A stretch of 64,000 nucleotides of DNA from Nostoc sp. NMS8 (GTDB lineage: Bacteria > Cyanobacteriota > Cyanobacteriia > Cyanobacteriales > Nostocaceae): positions 62,001 to 126,000 of the forward strand of contig NZ_JABXKK010000113.1 in the NCBI RefSeq assembly GCF_017115045.1. The letters run 5' to 3'. Shown here in pieces: positions 16,843-26,593 of the stretch. The notes under the pieces were generated by a model. That model saw nothing but the letters and a program-made list of their open reading frames with translations, did not search any database and was not told the DNA's origin. The position numbers and the translations under genes were made by a program. Within the stretch, counting starts at the first letter, position 1. Every line of letters starts with the position of its first letter.

Positions 16843-19476
16843 TTAGTGACAATTCGATGATGTTAACCCAGAACCATAGGGAGTAGGATTAGGCGTCTGG
16901 CTGGCGAGAACTAATACACCTTGGGCGTTAACATACCAACCTCTGGCTGGAGGTGGCAATTGCGGAGTATTCACCTCTGTAGCAGCACTGGTATTAGCAG
17001 GCTCAAAACTAATTAAAGCTCCACTACTTAACTGTTCGCTCGGTCGAGGTGGCAATCCTCCGCGTCCAGTAATGGTAAATTCGCTTCTATTTTGACTTGT
17101 TGTTCCTCGACAAGCCTGAGCTACCACCTGTTCTGGTTTAGCTACTTCTTGTGGTAAATCGATGACTTCAAAATTCCTTTCTGCCTCTGGTGTAATGATG
17201 CTGACTTGTCCGGCGACTCCCAATTGGGAACTAGCAGTAATCTGACAAGTTGGACACACAAAGAATCCTTTTGTATTGATACCAATATTTCCTCCCATAC
17301 CCTGAAAAGCGTCGGCGGTAATCTGACTGCCTTCTAACAGCGTGACAAAATTGGCAGAACTAAAACCACCAATATTAATATTGCCTCCGTTACCGCTTCC
17401 TCCAGCAGTGGCAGATATCTGGCTGTTAGTACGCATCAGTAAGGAATTCGTTTGCAAGGATATGTTACCACCTTCACCTGATGCGGTAGAAGCAGATAAT
17501 AAGGCGCGATCGCTAAGTCCTACATTACTCGCTGCGATCGTCAATCTTCCACCTGCTCCCGCACCAAAATTATCGCTAGATATCTGACTATTACCAGATA
17601 CCTGTAGAGAATTCTGGACTTGTAAATCAATGTTGCCACCTTGACCGCCTCTGGTAGCTGCGGTGATTCCACCTTGACCGTCCAGCAAAATAGAGCCAGC
17701 CTTTACCCACAACGTTCCGGCATTTCCAGTACCATCATTCCTCGCTGTCACCTGTGCGCCATCGTTGACAACCAATTTCCCAGTGTTAATTGTCACATCT
17801 CCAGAAGCTCCACTGGGCACAGGAGGCACTCTTAATAGCCGTTGCAAGCTCGGATCAACTATGTTGCCTGAGGAGATGATCAAACTAGGATTTACGGAGC
17901 CTGGGACTTTGCCACTAACCTCTACACTGTCTTGAGCGTTAATAGTGACGCTACCAGCCGGGCCGCTGGCTAAGGTGGAAGCATCAACTCTACCACCGTC
18001 TTTGATCGTCAAGCGTTGAGTATTAATTGTCACACTACCAGCTTTTCCTGGGCCGGCAGTACCAGCAGTTATTTCGCTAGGGGTGAAAACCAATGGTGTA
18101 ACACCGATCAATTCTACTAACTTCGAGGCATTTATAATTACATTTCCACCTAAGCCAGTACCAGCAGTTATAGAAGCAATATTTCCTCCTGAAAGCGCAG
18201 TTAATTGCTGCGTTGAAACTGTCAGACTTCCAGCATTCCCAGCCCCAAAAGTTGCTGCCGTAATATTACTGAATCGACTAGGGTTAATTGGTGAAAATCC
18301 TGACACTTCCAACAAATCACCAGCTTTAATATCAATATTCCCTCCAGCCGCAGGTGTGTAAGTAGCCGCAGAGATGGCTGCTCCATCCTGAATGACTAAG
18401 CGGGGGGTGTTAACAGTAATATCTCCACTTTTGCCACCGCCGAGAGTTTCTGTAAATAAGTTACTTGAAAGCTGTGCATTTGCTGTAGTGCCCACTAAGG
18501 ATAAGGATTCAGAGGCGTTGACGTTAATTCCCCCTGATGATTGCGCTCCTTGGGTTTGAATTAACACGATTGAGCCATCGCGAATGGAAATGTTTCGCCC
18601 TTGCAACTGAATTGAGCCACTACCTGGGCCACTGGTATCTGCTAATGCTTTTTGAGATAAGGCAATATCTTGAAAGTTAGTCACCCCTTGATAACCTAAA
18701 TTCCAGCCTTGAGGACTAGGGTTGAGACTTACGAAACCTCCTGCCACACTACCTAAATCAATGCGTCCACCCTCAGCTATGAGGGTTCCTCCCTCTGAAA
18801 TAATTCCTCCTCCCACCAAAGCTAGGGTATTACCTGGCTGCACCTTTAGTCCGGCGGTGTTTCCTCTAGTGAAGGGTGAGAATATCGGACTTTGCAGACT
18901 GAGGTTATGCCCTTGACCTTGGACACGAATCCCTTGCGGATTTTGCCCAAATTGTAAACCTACTGGCACACTAATCGTTAGTCGCGGGGAAGAAGTTGAA
19001 TCGGTAGCACTAAATTCTGCACCATCAGCAAATTTGAGGCTATCTGCCGTACTCGCCAAAAATGAGCCACCAATATTGAGTTGAGCGTTAGCACCAAAGT
19101 TAATACCATTGGGATTGATGAGGATAAAATTAGCACCGTAGTTTTCTCTAATTAAGCCATCAATATTGGAAATTGAACCACCTGTAACTCGGCTAATGAT
19201 GTTACTAATATTGCTTAAAGCTGGAGTGTTGCTGAAAAAAGCCTCGCCACCAGTGGGAACAGAAAATTCTCGAAAGCTATGGAAAAGGTTGCTACCGACT
19301 TGTGTTCCGCCTGTGATTAAAAAATCCAGCCCTGGCGTTGTTCCTGGTGAAACTACAGTTTGTCCATCTGGAAGTGTGTTATCTGAAGAAATTTGTGCTA
19401 GAACAGGAAACCCAGTAATTAGACAGCAGATATAAGCACTACTAGCAATTAAAATTTGGCGAAATACTTGTTTCAT
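16843..19476 (-). CDS. TpsA: secreted filamentous-haemagglutinin-type beta-helix protein
   Basis: An 877-residue protein with signal peptide, then the TPS secretion domain (about 30-290) carrying the diagnostic NPNGINFGANAQLNIGGSFL block. The rest is Gly/Ala/Thr/Asn-rich imperfect beta-helical repeats (SGDITVNTPRLVIQDGA, AGSVTINTQRLTIKDGG). The C-terminus has the cyanobacterial ending RGWYVNAQGVLVL...SSNCH with a conserved Cys. It would be exported by the TpsB downstream and stay at or leave the cell surface. Role (adhesion, matrix, contact-dependent function) cannot be read from sequence; no toxin tip is seen. Confidence 0.93.
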   Translation of the reverse strand: MKQVFRQILIASSAYICCLITGFPVLAQISSDNTLPDGQTVVSPGTTPGLDFLITGGTQVGSNLFHSFREFSVPTGGEAFFSNTPALSNISNIISRVTGGSISNIDGLIRENYGANFILINPNGINFGANAQLNIGGSFLASTADSLKFADGAEFSATDSTSSPRLTISVPVGLQFGQNPQGIRVQGQGHNLSLQSPIFSPFTRGNTAGLKVQPGNTLALVGGGIISEGGTLIAEGGRIDLGSVAGGFVSLNPSPQGWNLGYQGVTNFQDIALSQKALADTSGPGSGSIQLQGRNISIRDGSIVLIQTQGAQSSGGINVNASESLSLVGTTANAQLSSNLFTETLGGGKSGDITVNTPRLVIQDGAAISAATYTPAAGGNIDIKAGDLLEVSGFSPINPSRFSNITAATFGAGNAGSLTVSTQQLTALSGGNIASITAGTGLGGNVIINASKLVELIGVTPLVFTPSEITAGTAGPGKAGSVTINTQRLTIKDGGRVDASTLASGPAGSVTINAQDSVEVSGKVPGSVNPSLIISSGNIVDPSLQRLLRVPPVPSGASGDVTINTGKLVVNDGAQVTARNDGTGNAGTLWVKAGSILLDGQGGITAATRGGQGGNIDLQVQNSLQVSGNSQISSDNFGAGAGGRLTIAASNVGLSDRALLSASTASGEGGNISLQTNSLLMRTNSQISATAGGSGNGGNINIGGFSSANFVTLLEGSQITADAFQGMGGNIGINTKGFFVCPTCQITASSQLGVAGQVSIITPEAERNFEVIDLPQEVAKPEQVVAQACRGTTSQNRSEFTITGRGGLPPRPSEQLSSGALISFEPANTSAATEVNTPQLPPPARGWYVNAQGVLVLASQTPNPTPYGSGLTSSNCH

Positions 19477-19617
19477 TTTGAATAGGGGAAAATTACCCCA
19501 CGGAAAAATTATTTGAATGTTTTTTTAGTTGAACTTAAGTAAATTTAACTAAAAATGATATTATTATTGAGTTTATATTCCAGCCTGAATTTTGATCGAG
19601 AAGGGGGGTTAAGTAAT
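19477..19617. promoter_or_regulatory. Shared divergent promoter region tpsA / COP23 gene
   Basis: The 141-base AT-rich spacer separates two genes for exported proteins facing away from each other, so both promoters must lie here. AAGGGGGG at 19600-19607 precedes the COP23 ATG at 19618. Confidence 0.5.
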
Positions 19618-20136
19618 ATGAACAAGTGGCAGTCTTGGGTAACTATGGGAACAGCCCCAATATTAGCTCTGGGTTTTATAGTAGCAATCTCTGTACCCAG
19701 TAGAGCTAACAATGTACAAATAACCTGCAAGACTACCGATAGTACACCAAAAGTAATTTTGAGTTTGGCTAAAAACGGAACTCTCGAAAATTACATGATG
19801 TTGAATTTTCTCCCGAAATATTTCTCAGCGGTGAATGCTGTGCAAGATTGCCAGAATACAGCTAAAAGTTTACAGGCTGTCTATGATACGGGAAGTTCAA
19901 AATATTTAACGGCTGAAAAGCTTAACGATCGAGCTGTTGTGTGTGCTGTAGAACGTAGAGGTATCGGTTGCAACCATTACAGTGCCCAGGTTTTATTTAT
20001 TCTGAAACCAGTTGATAACCCCTCTCTGGCTTTATATGAAATGTTGGGTAGCGATTTTAAGCAAGCACAACGTCCTGATGCTCGGACTCTTAGTCGTACT
20101 TATACAGACACCAGACCTTTCTGGTGGCCATTCTAA
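19618..20136 (+). CDS. COP23 domain protein, exported
   Basis: Translation from ATG 19618 gives MNKWQSWVTMGTAPILALG with a signal peptide ending near SRAN, then a COP23 domain (circadian-oscillating 23-kDa polypeptide family of cyanobacteria). Four cysteines (ITCKT, VQDCQN, VVCAVE, IGCNHY) can form two disulfides. The family is membrane-associated or periplasmic with unknown function. It is divergent from tpsA, a position that suggests it belongs to the same envelope module. The open frame extends upstream to 19555, but that has no support. Confidence 0.85.
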   Translation: MNKWQSWVTMGTAPILALGFIVAISVPSRANNVQITCKTTDSTPKVILSLAKNGTLENYMMLNFLPKYFSAVNAVQDCQNTAKSLQAVYDTGSSKYLTAEKLNDRAVVCAVERRGIGCNHYSAQVLFILKPVDNPSLALYEMLGSDFKQAQRPDARTLSRTYTDTRPFWWPF

Positions 20137-20235
20137 GTAGTACAACAAGGCGTAAATAATCCACCCATTTCAAATTAATGAAACCCTTACGCTGCATTCA
20201 TTTTTAATTTTTAATTCCGCCTTGCGGTACTAGTA

Positions 20236-22248
20236 TTACGAATTAGTAATTACTTTGGCACAAGTTTCCTTTCCTCGTTCTGCGGGTTGGTAATTAGGTT
20301 TGAGCTTCAAAGCTTTATCAAAAGCCACGTTCGCTTTTTCGGTTTGCTGGAATTTACACAGGCTCAACCCCAAATAGTACCAAACCTCAGCTTTTTGACT
20401 ATCAGTTAGCTGATGATGATCTAGAAGAAAATAAAATTGTGCGATCGCTTGATCGTCTTGCTTTAAGCCTTGTAGCGCAATCCCTTTACCCCGTAAAGCT
20501 ACAAAATATTGGTTATTGTATTTTAATGCCTGTTCATAGGCTTTTAGAGAGCCTTCATATTCTTGTTTTTGCAATAAAACTTTACCTTGATAGCTAAAAG
20601 CAATGGCTAACTCTTTGGCGTCTGCATCTTTATGTTCGACTTCCCAAATTTGTTTTAAAAGCTCAATTCCTTGATTAATAGTATTAAGGGCTGCATCTGG
20701 TTGCTTTAGTGCTAGTAATACTTCAGTTTTATTAATCCAGAATACAGGATCTTTGGAGTTGAGTATAATCGCTTTATCAAAAGCTGCGATCGCCTCCTGA
20801 TATTGTTTGAGGTTATATAACGCTTCCCCTTTACAATTCCAGGCATAAACGGCTTCTGGATTAATGATAGTTGCAGTAGTGCATGATTCTAACATCTGGT
20901 TGTAGTCTTTGAGTCCAGCTAGTGCATAGCCTCGGTTAGTCCAAGATTGGTAGTAATTGCTATCAAATTTTAAAAGGTTGTTATATTTTGCGATCGCTTG
21001 TTGATAATCTCCTTGCTGCAATAAAACATTACCTCGTTTGAAAGTTATTTCTACTTGTAACCATTTGAATACATTGAGACCAAAAAACATCAAGCCAGAA
21101 CCACAGACCATTAAACCAGCTATTGCTAGCAATATCAAAAATCGTTTAGTTATTCTAGATTCAGGACGCGCAATGAGATTGCTGACATTCAAATTATTAG
21201 CTGATGAGATGGTTGTATTGGCCAATGAGGCAGAAAGCATTCTCTCTAGCTCTAGGTTTACCCAATTGCGATTAAAAACTGCTTGGTAAATCCGGTTCCC
21301 AAGTTTGAGTTTGTCTTGTTGTTGGATTATTAATCCTAGATGCAGCAGTTCTGCCTGTTCTAGACTATCTTCGGTTGGTAATTCGCCCTCTTGCCAAATT
21401 TGCTGGTACATTTCCAACAGAGATAACGGATCGCATTGCTGATTGTGGAGCATCCTTTGATGTATTTCTTGCAAATGCTCGGCGGCGACTTGAGTTTCCC
21501 AATTGTTAATCAAGTAGATTTGTACTACTTGATTAACAATTGCGGCTTCTGCACCTGCGGCAATACGATCTGGCGATTCCGCAAGCAATTGACAAATTTT
21601 TTCAGTGAGAGTCGGTTGTCCATCTGTCCAGAATTGCACTTCTGCCAGCAAAGCTTTCGGACAACTAGCTATTTCATTTAATTTGAATAATTCTATAGTA
21701 CTAAGGCTAGACACTCCTAACCCTGCTGATTCTTGCTCTCCCGAATTGAAAGTAAAAACTGAATACTCAATCGGGTTTGAGATTTTAAAATTGTTTTGCT
21801 GTGGTACTACCATTTTCAAATGCAGTTCTTTCTGCGCTGACCCGTGATTATTTGAAATTTCTTCCTGCTGGTGCAGCTGGGATTCTAAAGCAAAATTCTC
21901 TAGAAAAAATTTAATCGTAGTAGGTTTCAACCAACCCTTAAGTACTGCTAATTCCCCAAAGCGAAGTTTATTTTGTGGTTGTTCAGTCAGGATAGTTGTG
22001 ATTTGGTGTTTATCTAATAACCCAGCTTCTTCTAAATATTTACCTAAGGGTTGTTTTGGTTTATGCTCTACAAAAGCAGTCCACTCTTGAGAGAAAAAAT
22101 CAGCCGTTTCTTGTTTAAGCCATCCATGCAAGACTAGAATTTCACCAAGCTTCAACCCAGCAACTTGGGTCTGCTCTTTGAGAGCAATCTCTACCTGCTC
22201 AGATGAAATAAGGTCAGCCTGTTGTAAAACTTTACCAAGGGGCTTCAT
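20236..22248 (-). CDS. Membrane TPR protein with two MshEN-like repeats and an AAA-like-associated helical module
   Basis: Domain order: two related N-terminal repeats (residues 1-58 MKPLGKVLQQADLISSEQV and 63-118 LGKYLEEAGLLDKHQ) of the MshEN/GspE-N type, a region at about 185-340 (FWTDGQPTLTEKICQLLAES...NRIYQAVFNRNW) like the winged-helix part that follows the P-loop in cyanobacterial AAA-like proteins but here without a P-loop, one transmembrane segment (FLILLAIAGLMVCGSGLMFF, about 370-390) and six or so TPRs to the end. ATG 22248 is preferred to an upstream TTG. MshEN domains bind c-di-GMP in some proteins; whether these do is untested. Confidence 0.85.
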   Translation of the reverse strand: MKPLGKVLQQADLISSEQVEIALKEQTQVAGLKLGEILVLHGWLKQETADFFSQEWTAFVEHKPKQPLGKYLEEAGLLDKHQITTILTEQPQNKLRFGELAVLKGWLKPTTIKFFLENFALESQLHQQEEISNNHGSAQKELHLKMVVPQQNNFKISNPIEYSVFTFNSGEQESAGLGVSSLSTIELFKLNEIASCPKALLAEVQFWTDGQPTLTEKICQLLAESPDRIAAGAEAAIVNQVVQIYLINNWETQVAAEHLQEIHQRMLHNQQCDPLSLLEMYQQIWQEGELPTEDSLEQAELLHLGLIIQQQDKLKLGNRIYQAVFNRNWVNLELERMLSASLANTTISSANNLNVSNLIARPESRITKRFLILLAIAGLMVCGSGLMFFGLNVFKWLQVEITFKRGNVLLQQGDYQQAIAKYNNLLKFDSNYYQSWTNRGYALAGLKDYNQMLESCTTATIINPEAVYAWNCKGEALYNLKQYQEAIAAFDKAIILNSKDPVFWINKTEVLLALKQPDAALNTINQGIELLKQIWEVEHKDADAKELAIAFSYQGKVLLQKQEYEGSLKAYEQALKYNNQYFVALRGKGIALQGLKQDDQAIAQFYFLLDHHQLTDSQKAEVWYYLGLSLCKFQQTEKANVAFDKALKLKPNYQPAERGKETCAKVITNS

Positions 22249-22574
22249 AATCAAAGAGAATATATTAAACTATGAAAGTAGAAAAACAGATTATTTTTTA
22301 TTTGAGTTATCAAAGACTTATATTATCATTCCTGTAGCAATTTTGACTATTCTAAATTTATTAATTAATAATACTAATGCTTTATAAAATGGCGTTGGGA
22401 GTAGGTATATCTGCGTTTAGGTCTGTAAAGGCTGTGGATATGCGACATCTCCTTTTTTGATTATCATTATTATTTAGCAAAGATTGGAGTCGGCGATCGC
22501 TGACAATTATTCAGTTTACATAGTTTGTGACTTTAACCGAACCCCATCTCTCCATCTCATCTACAATCAATCTT
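22249..22574. other. Intergenic region between divergent genes
   Basis: No gene, hairpin or strong repeat is visible beyond one HIP1 octamer near 22494. It should contain both promoters. Confidence 0.4.
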
Positions 22575-23036
22575 ATGAATCTGCCTTCATTTCTTTGGTT
22601 GTGGAAAATAGCCGCCTGGTCAATGGGGTTATCCCTGCTGGCATATCTGATGTTAGCAGTCAGCGGTGTTTGGATGTTTCGGGCGAGAACTTCGCAGCAA
22701 TTCCCTTTTATTACCCCATTTATGGGTGGAAATAAAGGGGTGCGATCGCTCCACTATACAATGGGTATCAGTATGGTAAGTTTAGTGTTACTACTGCTAG
22801 CGATCGGTATTGTTGGTACTTTAGGGCACTTTGGTTCTTTAGGTCACTCGTCACACCTAATTGCTGGCTTGATCGTGGTAGCACTAGTTTTACTATCTGC
22901 TTTCAGCGCGACGCAAATTAGTGCTAGACGACCTTGGGCTAGACCCTTACACATCGGCGTAAATATTATTCTGTTTGTAGGATTTGCCTGGGTATCCCTG
23001 ACTGGTTGGATTGTAGTACAAAAGTATTTACCGTGA
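22575..23036 (+). CDS. DUF4079 membrane protein
   Basis: Starting at ATG 22575 (MNLPSFLWLWK) the 153-residue product has four hydrophobic segments and conserved His residues (RSLHYTMG, GHSSHLIAG, PLHIGVN) spaced as in cytochrome-b561-like DUF4079 proteins of cyanobacteria. The His pattern suggests haem binding, which is inference. The upstream extension to 22527 lacks support. The next gene begins 68 bases later on the same strand. Confidence 0.82.
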   Translation: MNLPSFLWLWKIAAWSMGLSLLAYLMLAVSGVWMFRARTSQQFPFITPFMGGNKGVRSLHYTMGISMVSLVLLLLAIGIVGTLGHFGSLGHSSHLIAGLIVVALVLLSAFSATQISARRPWARPLHIGVNIILFVGFAWVSLTGWIVVQKYLP

Positions 23037-23104
23037 ACTACCACACATCAACTACCAGGGACATAGACCTACCCTACAATGAAGAAAAACATTGTAATTG
23101 AGCC

Positions 23105-23671
23105 GTGACAGCAAACTCAGCCACTATCTCACCTTCTGTTTTTCGTCTGTCTCCCTTGATTCGGATAACATTGCTGAGTCTATATATAGCACTCACAGTC
23201 CCATTACCCTTTTTATCGCAGGTAACAGCTGCACCCGTACCCCCAGAATTATTGTGGATAGGGATTAGCATCGGCTTAGTTGCCTTGTATGCGGTCTTGA
23301 CAGAACAAGTAATAGTAGATGACCAGGGAATTCAAGTTACTTACCCCACCTGGGTGCCTAGCTTTTTTCGTAAAGGGTGGTTTTTACCTTGGTCAGATGT
23401 CAAAGAGTTAAAACCCCGCAGCACCGGTCAAGGAGGTCTAGTTTATTACTTCCTCAGCCAAGATGGGAAAGCTTATTTATTACCGATGCGTGTAGCTGGA
23501 TTTGCCCGTCTAGTGCAATTTGTCCAAGCAAAAACAAGCATTGATACCACAGATGTTCGCCCTTTAGCACAGCCGTGGATGTACCTGATTTTACTAGGAT
23601 TCACTCTGCTGCTACTATTGGTCGATGGCTGGGCGATCGCTACAGCCTTAACTACCAAACAATTAACTTAA
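23105..23671 (+). CDS. Conserved membrane protein with PH-like domain
   Basis: A GTG start at 23105 gives 188 residues: two N-terminal hydrophobic segments, a soluble beta-rich stretch (VIVDDQGIQVTYP, FFRKGWFLPWSDVKELKPR) resembling the bacterial PH-like domains found after paired helices, and a C-terminal hydrophobic segment (LILLGFTLLLLLVDGWAIA). No enzyme motif is visible. It probably forms a pair with the DUF4079 gene upstream. Function unknown. Confidence 0.75.
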   Translation: MTANSATISPSVFRLSPLIRITLLSLYIALTVPLPFLSQVTAAPVPPELLWIGISIGLVALYAVLTEQVIVDDQGIQVTYPTWVPSFFRKGWFLPWSDVKELKPRSTGQGGLVYYFLSQDGKAYLLPMRVAGFARLVQFVQAKTSIDTTDVRPLAQPWMYLILLGFTLLLLLVDGWAIATALTTKQLT

Positions 23672-23695
23672 AATTGGATATGGGGCATAGGGCAT

Positions 23696-23806
23696 TGAAA
23701 AGAGGCAGAGGTGCGGGGTGCAGGGTGCGGAGGGGAAAACTCTTCTCCCTTGCTCCCCGCTCCCTGCTCCCTGCTCCCTTGCTTCTTCCCGGCTCCCCAA
23801 TCCCCA
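23696..23806. repeat. Purine/pyrimidine-rich short tandem repeats
   Basis: GTGCGGGGTGCAGG followed by repeated CTCCCTG/CTCCCCG units. This type of spacer repeat recurs at 11998-12066, 38240-38290 and 63890-63925. It creates a false N-terminal extension of the ABC gene. Confidence 0.6.
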
Positions 23807-23812
23807 ATACCC

Positions 23813-24586
23813 TTGAATACAGCAAAAGCCACACTCAGGCTAGAGCAAGTTAATCTGTTTACAAAGCTGAAAACCCAACTTCCTGGCAATCAACAGGGAT
23901 ACCCTATATTGCAGGATATTTCCTTAGAAGTATTCCAGAGCGATCGCATTGCCATTGTAGGCTCAGTAGGCGCTGGGAAAACTTCGTTATTATGCCTCCT
24001 CAACCGCCTAATTGAACCCACGAGTGGTAAACTCTATTTAGAAAATCAAGAATATCGCCAGATTCCTGTCATCCAACTACGGCAGATACTTGTACTTGTA
24101 TTGCAAGAGTCAAAGCTGTTAGGGATGACAGTTGGGCAAGCCTTGGCTTATCCTTTAGTTTTGCGTGGTTTACCCAAACAGACAATTCAGCAACGAATCA
24201 ATCATTGGACAGAACAAATCCAGATTCCCAATGAATGGTTAGGGCGAACAGAGGTACAACTTTCTGCCGGACAAAGACAACTAGTAGCGATCGCTCGTGC
24301 CTTAGTCATCCAGCCTAAAATATTATTATTAGACGAGCCAACCTCTGCCCTAGATGCTGGTACAGCTTCTCATATAATGCAAGTACTAACCCAGTTGAGT
24401 CAAACTCATCAAACCACGATTCTGATGGTAAATCACCAACTGGAACTAGCCCAGATGTTTTGTACTCGGTTATTACATCTACAACAAGGTCGTTTATTCG
24501 CAAATCAAAGAGTCTCTGAGATAGACTGGGTTGAATTACGAAAAAGCTTGATTAAAGCAGAAGCTCAAGACGATTTTGGATTTTAA
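23813..24586 (+). CDS. ABC transporter ATP-binding protein
   Basis: Walker A GSVGAGKTS, signature LSAGQRQLVAIARAL and Walker B ILLLDEPTSALD are all intact. I place the start at the TTG (23813) reading LNTAKATLRLEQVNLF, because the frame further upstream translates spacer repeat. The size (257 residues) and the short form recall FetA/YbbL-type ATPases, whose permease FetB is often next door, but no permease gene is adjacent, so the substrate is unknown. The gene is convergent with the response regulator. Confidence 0.85.
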   Translation: MNTAKATLRLEQVNLFTKLKTQLPGNQQGYPILQDISLEVFQSDRIAIVGSVGAGKTSLLCLLNRLIEPTSGKLYLENQEYRQIPVIQLRQILVLVLQESKLLGMTVGQALAYPLVLRGLPKQTIQQRINHWTEQIQIPNEWLGRTEVQLSAGQRQLVAIARALVIQPKILLLDEPTSALDAGTASHIMQVLTQLSQTHQTTILMVNHQLELAQMFCTRLLHLQQGRLFANQRVSEIDWVELRKSLIKAEAQDDFGF

Positions 24587-24654
24587 ATTTTGGATGGATA
24601 TTGAGTATTAGGTATTAGGTATAAATGTTCCCAGTCCCTAGTCCCCAGTTCCCA

Positions 24655-25428
24655 TCACACTTGACTACTACTAAGTGTTGAACGTTGATTATTAAATCTC
24701 TCTCTCGCTAACTTTGTTGTTTGTGACTGTGAAATGTTGGTATTCAAAATTTCCATGTTAAAACGGTATCCAACATTACGGATAGTTTGAATCAAATTAG
24801 GTTGCCGGGGATCAAGTTCAACCTTTTTCCGCAGCGATAAAACGTGAGTATCAATGGTACGAGGGTTATCAATAGCATCCGGCCAAGCACGACGCAATAA
24901 TTCTGACCTACTCAGAGGTACTCCCCCAGCTTGTGCCAAAACGTATAGCAAACTGAATTCTTGAGGCGTTAAGTCAATGAACTCCCCCTGAAAACGGACG
25001 CGGCGCTGAACTAAATCGATTTGCAAAGTACCATAATCCAAATAAGCTGGTGCAGTAGGTGTGCGCTTCCGGCGAATTAGTGCCTCTACCCGTGCCAAAA
25101 ACTCTTGCATCCCAAAAGGTTTGCTCAAGTAATCATCTGCACCCGCCTTTAAACCTGCAACGATATCAGCTTCACTATTACGAGCAGATAGCATTAATAT
25201 TAGAGGCTGTTGCTGACGATGCAACCAACGACAAAACTCAATGCCATCACCATCAGGTAGGTCTGCATCTAAAATTACCAGTGTTGGTTGATGGCTTAAA
25301 AATACTTCCCTTGCCTGATAAATACTGGCAGCTTGATGCACACGGTATTCCAGTTGTTGCAAGTGCCAACCCAACAACGACCTCAGGTGGGGATTCCCCT
25401 CAATGATTTCTATACAAACCGAACCCAC
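24655..25428 (-). CDS. OmpR-family response regulator
   Basis: The receiver domain has Asp54 (VILDADLPDG) as phosphoacceptor and Lys103 (SKPF), and the C-terminal winged helix (about 130-225) ends with the usual TIRNVGYRFN. A Gln/Ser-rich tail of about 30 residues follows, unusual for the family. Start is GTG at 25428. The acidic pocket is reduced (IEIIEGNP instead of a DD pair), which may alter phosphorylation. No histidine kinase is adjacent, so it is an orphan; cyanobacteria have many. Confidence 0.9.
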   Translation of the reverse strand: MGSVCIEIIEGNPHLRSLLGWHLQQLEYRVHQAASIYQAREVFLSHQPTLVILDADLPDGDGIEFCRWLHRQQQPLILMLSARNSEADIVAGLKAGADDYLSKPFGMQEFLARVEALIRRKRTPTAPAYLDYGTLQIDLVQRRVRFQGEFIDLTPQEFSLLYVLAQAGGVPLSRSELLRRAWPDAIDNPRTIDTHVLSLRKKVELDPRQPNLIQTIRNVGYRFNMEILNTNISQSQTTKLARERFNNQRSTLSSSQV

Positions 25429-26010
25429 GGTGGCAAGATCCCTTAGCGTCTGATGACTTTCAAAGTAACAAGCCCATCTTTAAGGTTTTGTAGCCTTTGT
25501 TACTTCAATTGCTATTAACTTTACATTTCCTAATAAAAAACGTGTCAATATCTTTAATTTATGCCTTGCCGAAAGGGGATTAGAAATATTATTAAATTTT
25601 TATTAAATTTCTCGAAAGTGTTGTTAGACTTATTAAAAGTTCTTTTAGCGTAACATTTGCACGGAAATGGATGTAATGTGGCAAATATCCATAACCTAGC
25701 CAGCTAACCGTTAATACAACAGCTTTTCAACTTGATAGCAAAAGTAGATTTTTCACCAAAATTAGTGCCCACATCCAGGAATATAACATCAATACAATTG
25801 GGCTGTTGATCGTGAAAATTAGAAAAATAACTTAGCAGCTAACTAGAATCGATGTTTTCTGGAATAGGATTAAAGTAGCTTGTAGCTGCTACGAGGGTGC
25901 TACCCAAAGTAGATGTGTTGACTTTGAGTTGATGCCAAAGTGAAATTACAGTTCACTTTCGAGCGTGAATCATTTACAATTCTCATTCCAAAGAGATTAA
26001 TACAGCAGTT
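25429..26010. other. Intergenic region between divergent genes
   Basis: About 580 bases, AT-rich, without clear gene, repeat or hairpin. It must hold the promoters of the response regulator and of the small gene at 26011; the long 5-prime space of the latter may contain a leader or small RNA that I cannot define. Confidence 0.4.
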
Positions 26011-26259
26011 ATGCTCCAAGACACACAAACCATCCGCTATTACCAAAGACTTACCGATGCCTTCATCGAGCTATGGAATCGCGGTTATCGCACGGATGAT
26101 ATGCGGATGTATTTGGATGGATATCTAGCCGCACTGCGACATAGCAATGTCATTGAACCTTTCCTGATTCATCGCCTAGAAGAGGAAGCCAGCCGCTACT
26201 TGTACGATGGATCAAATTTTGCAGTGCCGCAACCACAGCCACAGCCAGATTACTACTAA
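26011..26259 (+). CDS. Small conserved cyanobacterial protein (DUF6761-like)
   Basis: The 82-residue product (MLQDTQTIRYYQRLTDAFIELWNRGYRTDDMRM...) is soluble, helical, and ends with a Pro-Gln repeat (PQPQPQPDYY). I recognise it as a highly conserved cyanobacterial small protein, which I believe is DUF6761, but the number is from memory. It is monocistronic. Function unknown. Confidence 0.8.
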   Translation: MLQDTQTIRYYQRLTDAFIELWNRGYRTDDMRMYLDGYLAALRHSNVIEPFLIHRLEEEASRYLYDGSNFAVPQPQPQPDYY

Positions 26260-26384
26260 GTACCATTTACTTGGTGATTGATAGTAACCGCTAATTACCG
26301 CAGATGATTATAGCATATTATCTGTATTGGTGAACGGGTTGCTGTGGTGTGAGATTTTGGAGATATTGTATTGATTAAACGCGT

Positions 26385-26425
26385 CCCCTCAGCCCCATAT
26401 TGGTTTTGCCAATGTGACTGAGGGG
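26385..26425. other. Two-stem hairpin, possible small RNA or terminator relic
   Basis: Outer stem CCCCTCAG / CTGAGGGG with inner stem ATTGG / CCAAT around a 5-base loop. No T-run follows on either strand, so it may be a structured RNA element downstream of the 26011 gene. Confidence 0.4.
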
Positions 26426-26593
26426 ATTGTTGATGTAACCATAAATGCATTTGGGTTAAGACTTAATCCTCCCTAACTCTTCCAAAATTTCATACCCTGA
26501 TTTTGTCAAGAGTATGAGTGAGAAATTTAGGGAAGTTAGTAATTGAAAAATTATCATCTCAATGAGTCAATCTATTTTTGTCAGAAACCTATT

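Noticed and set aside
23711..23812. N-terminal extension of the ABC ATPase
   Set aside because: The extra 34 codons translate spacer repeat (LLPAPCSLLPCFF); the family-like sequence begins at the TTG 23813.
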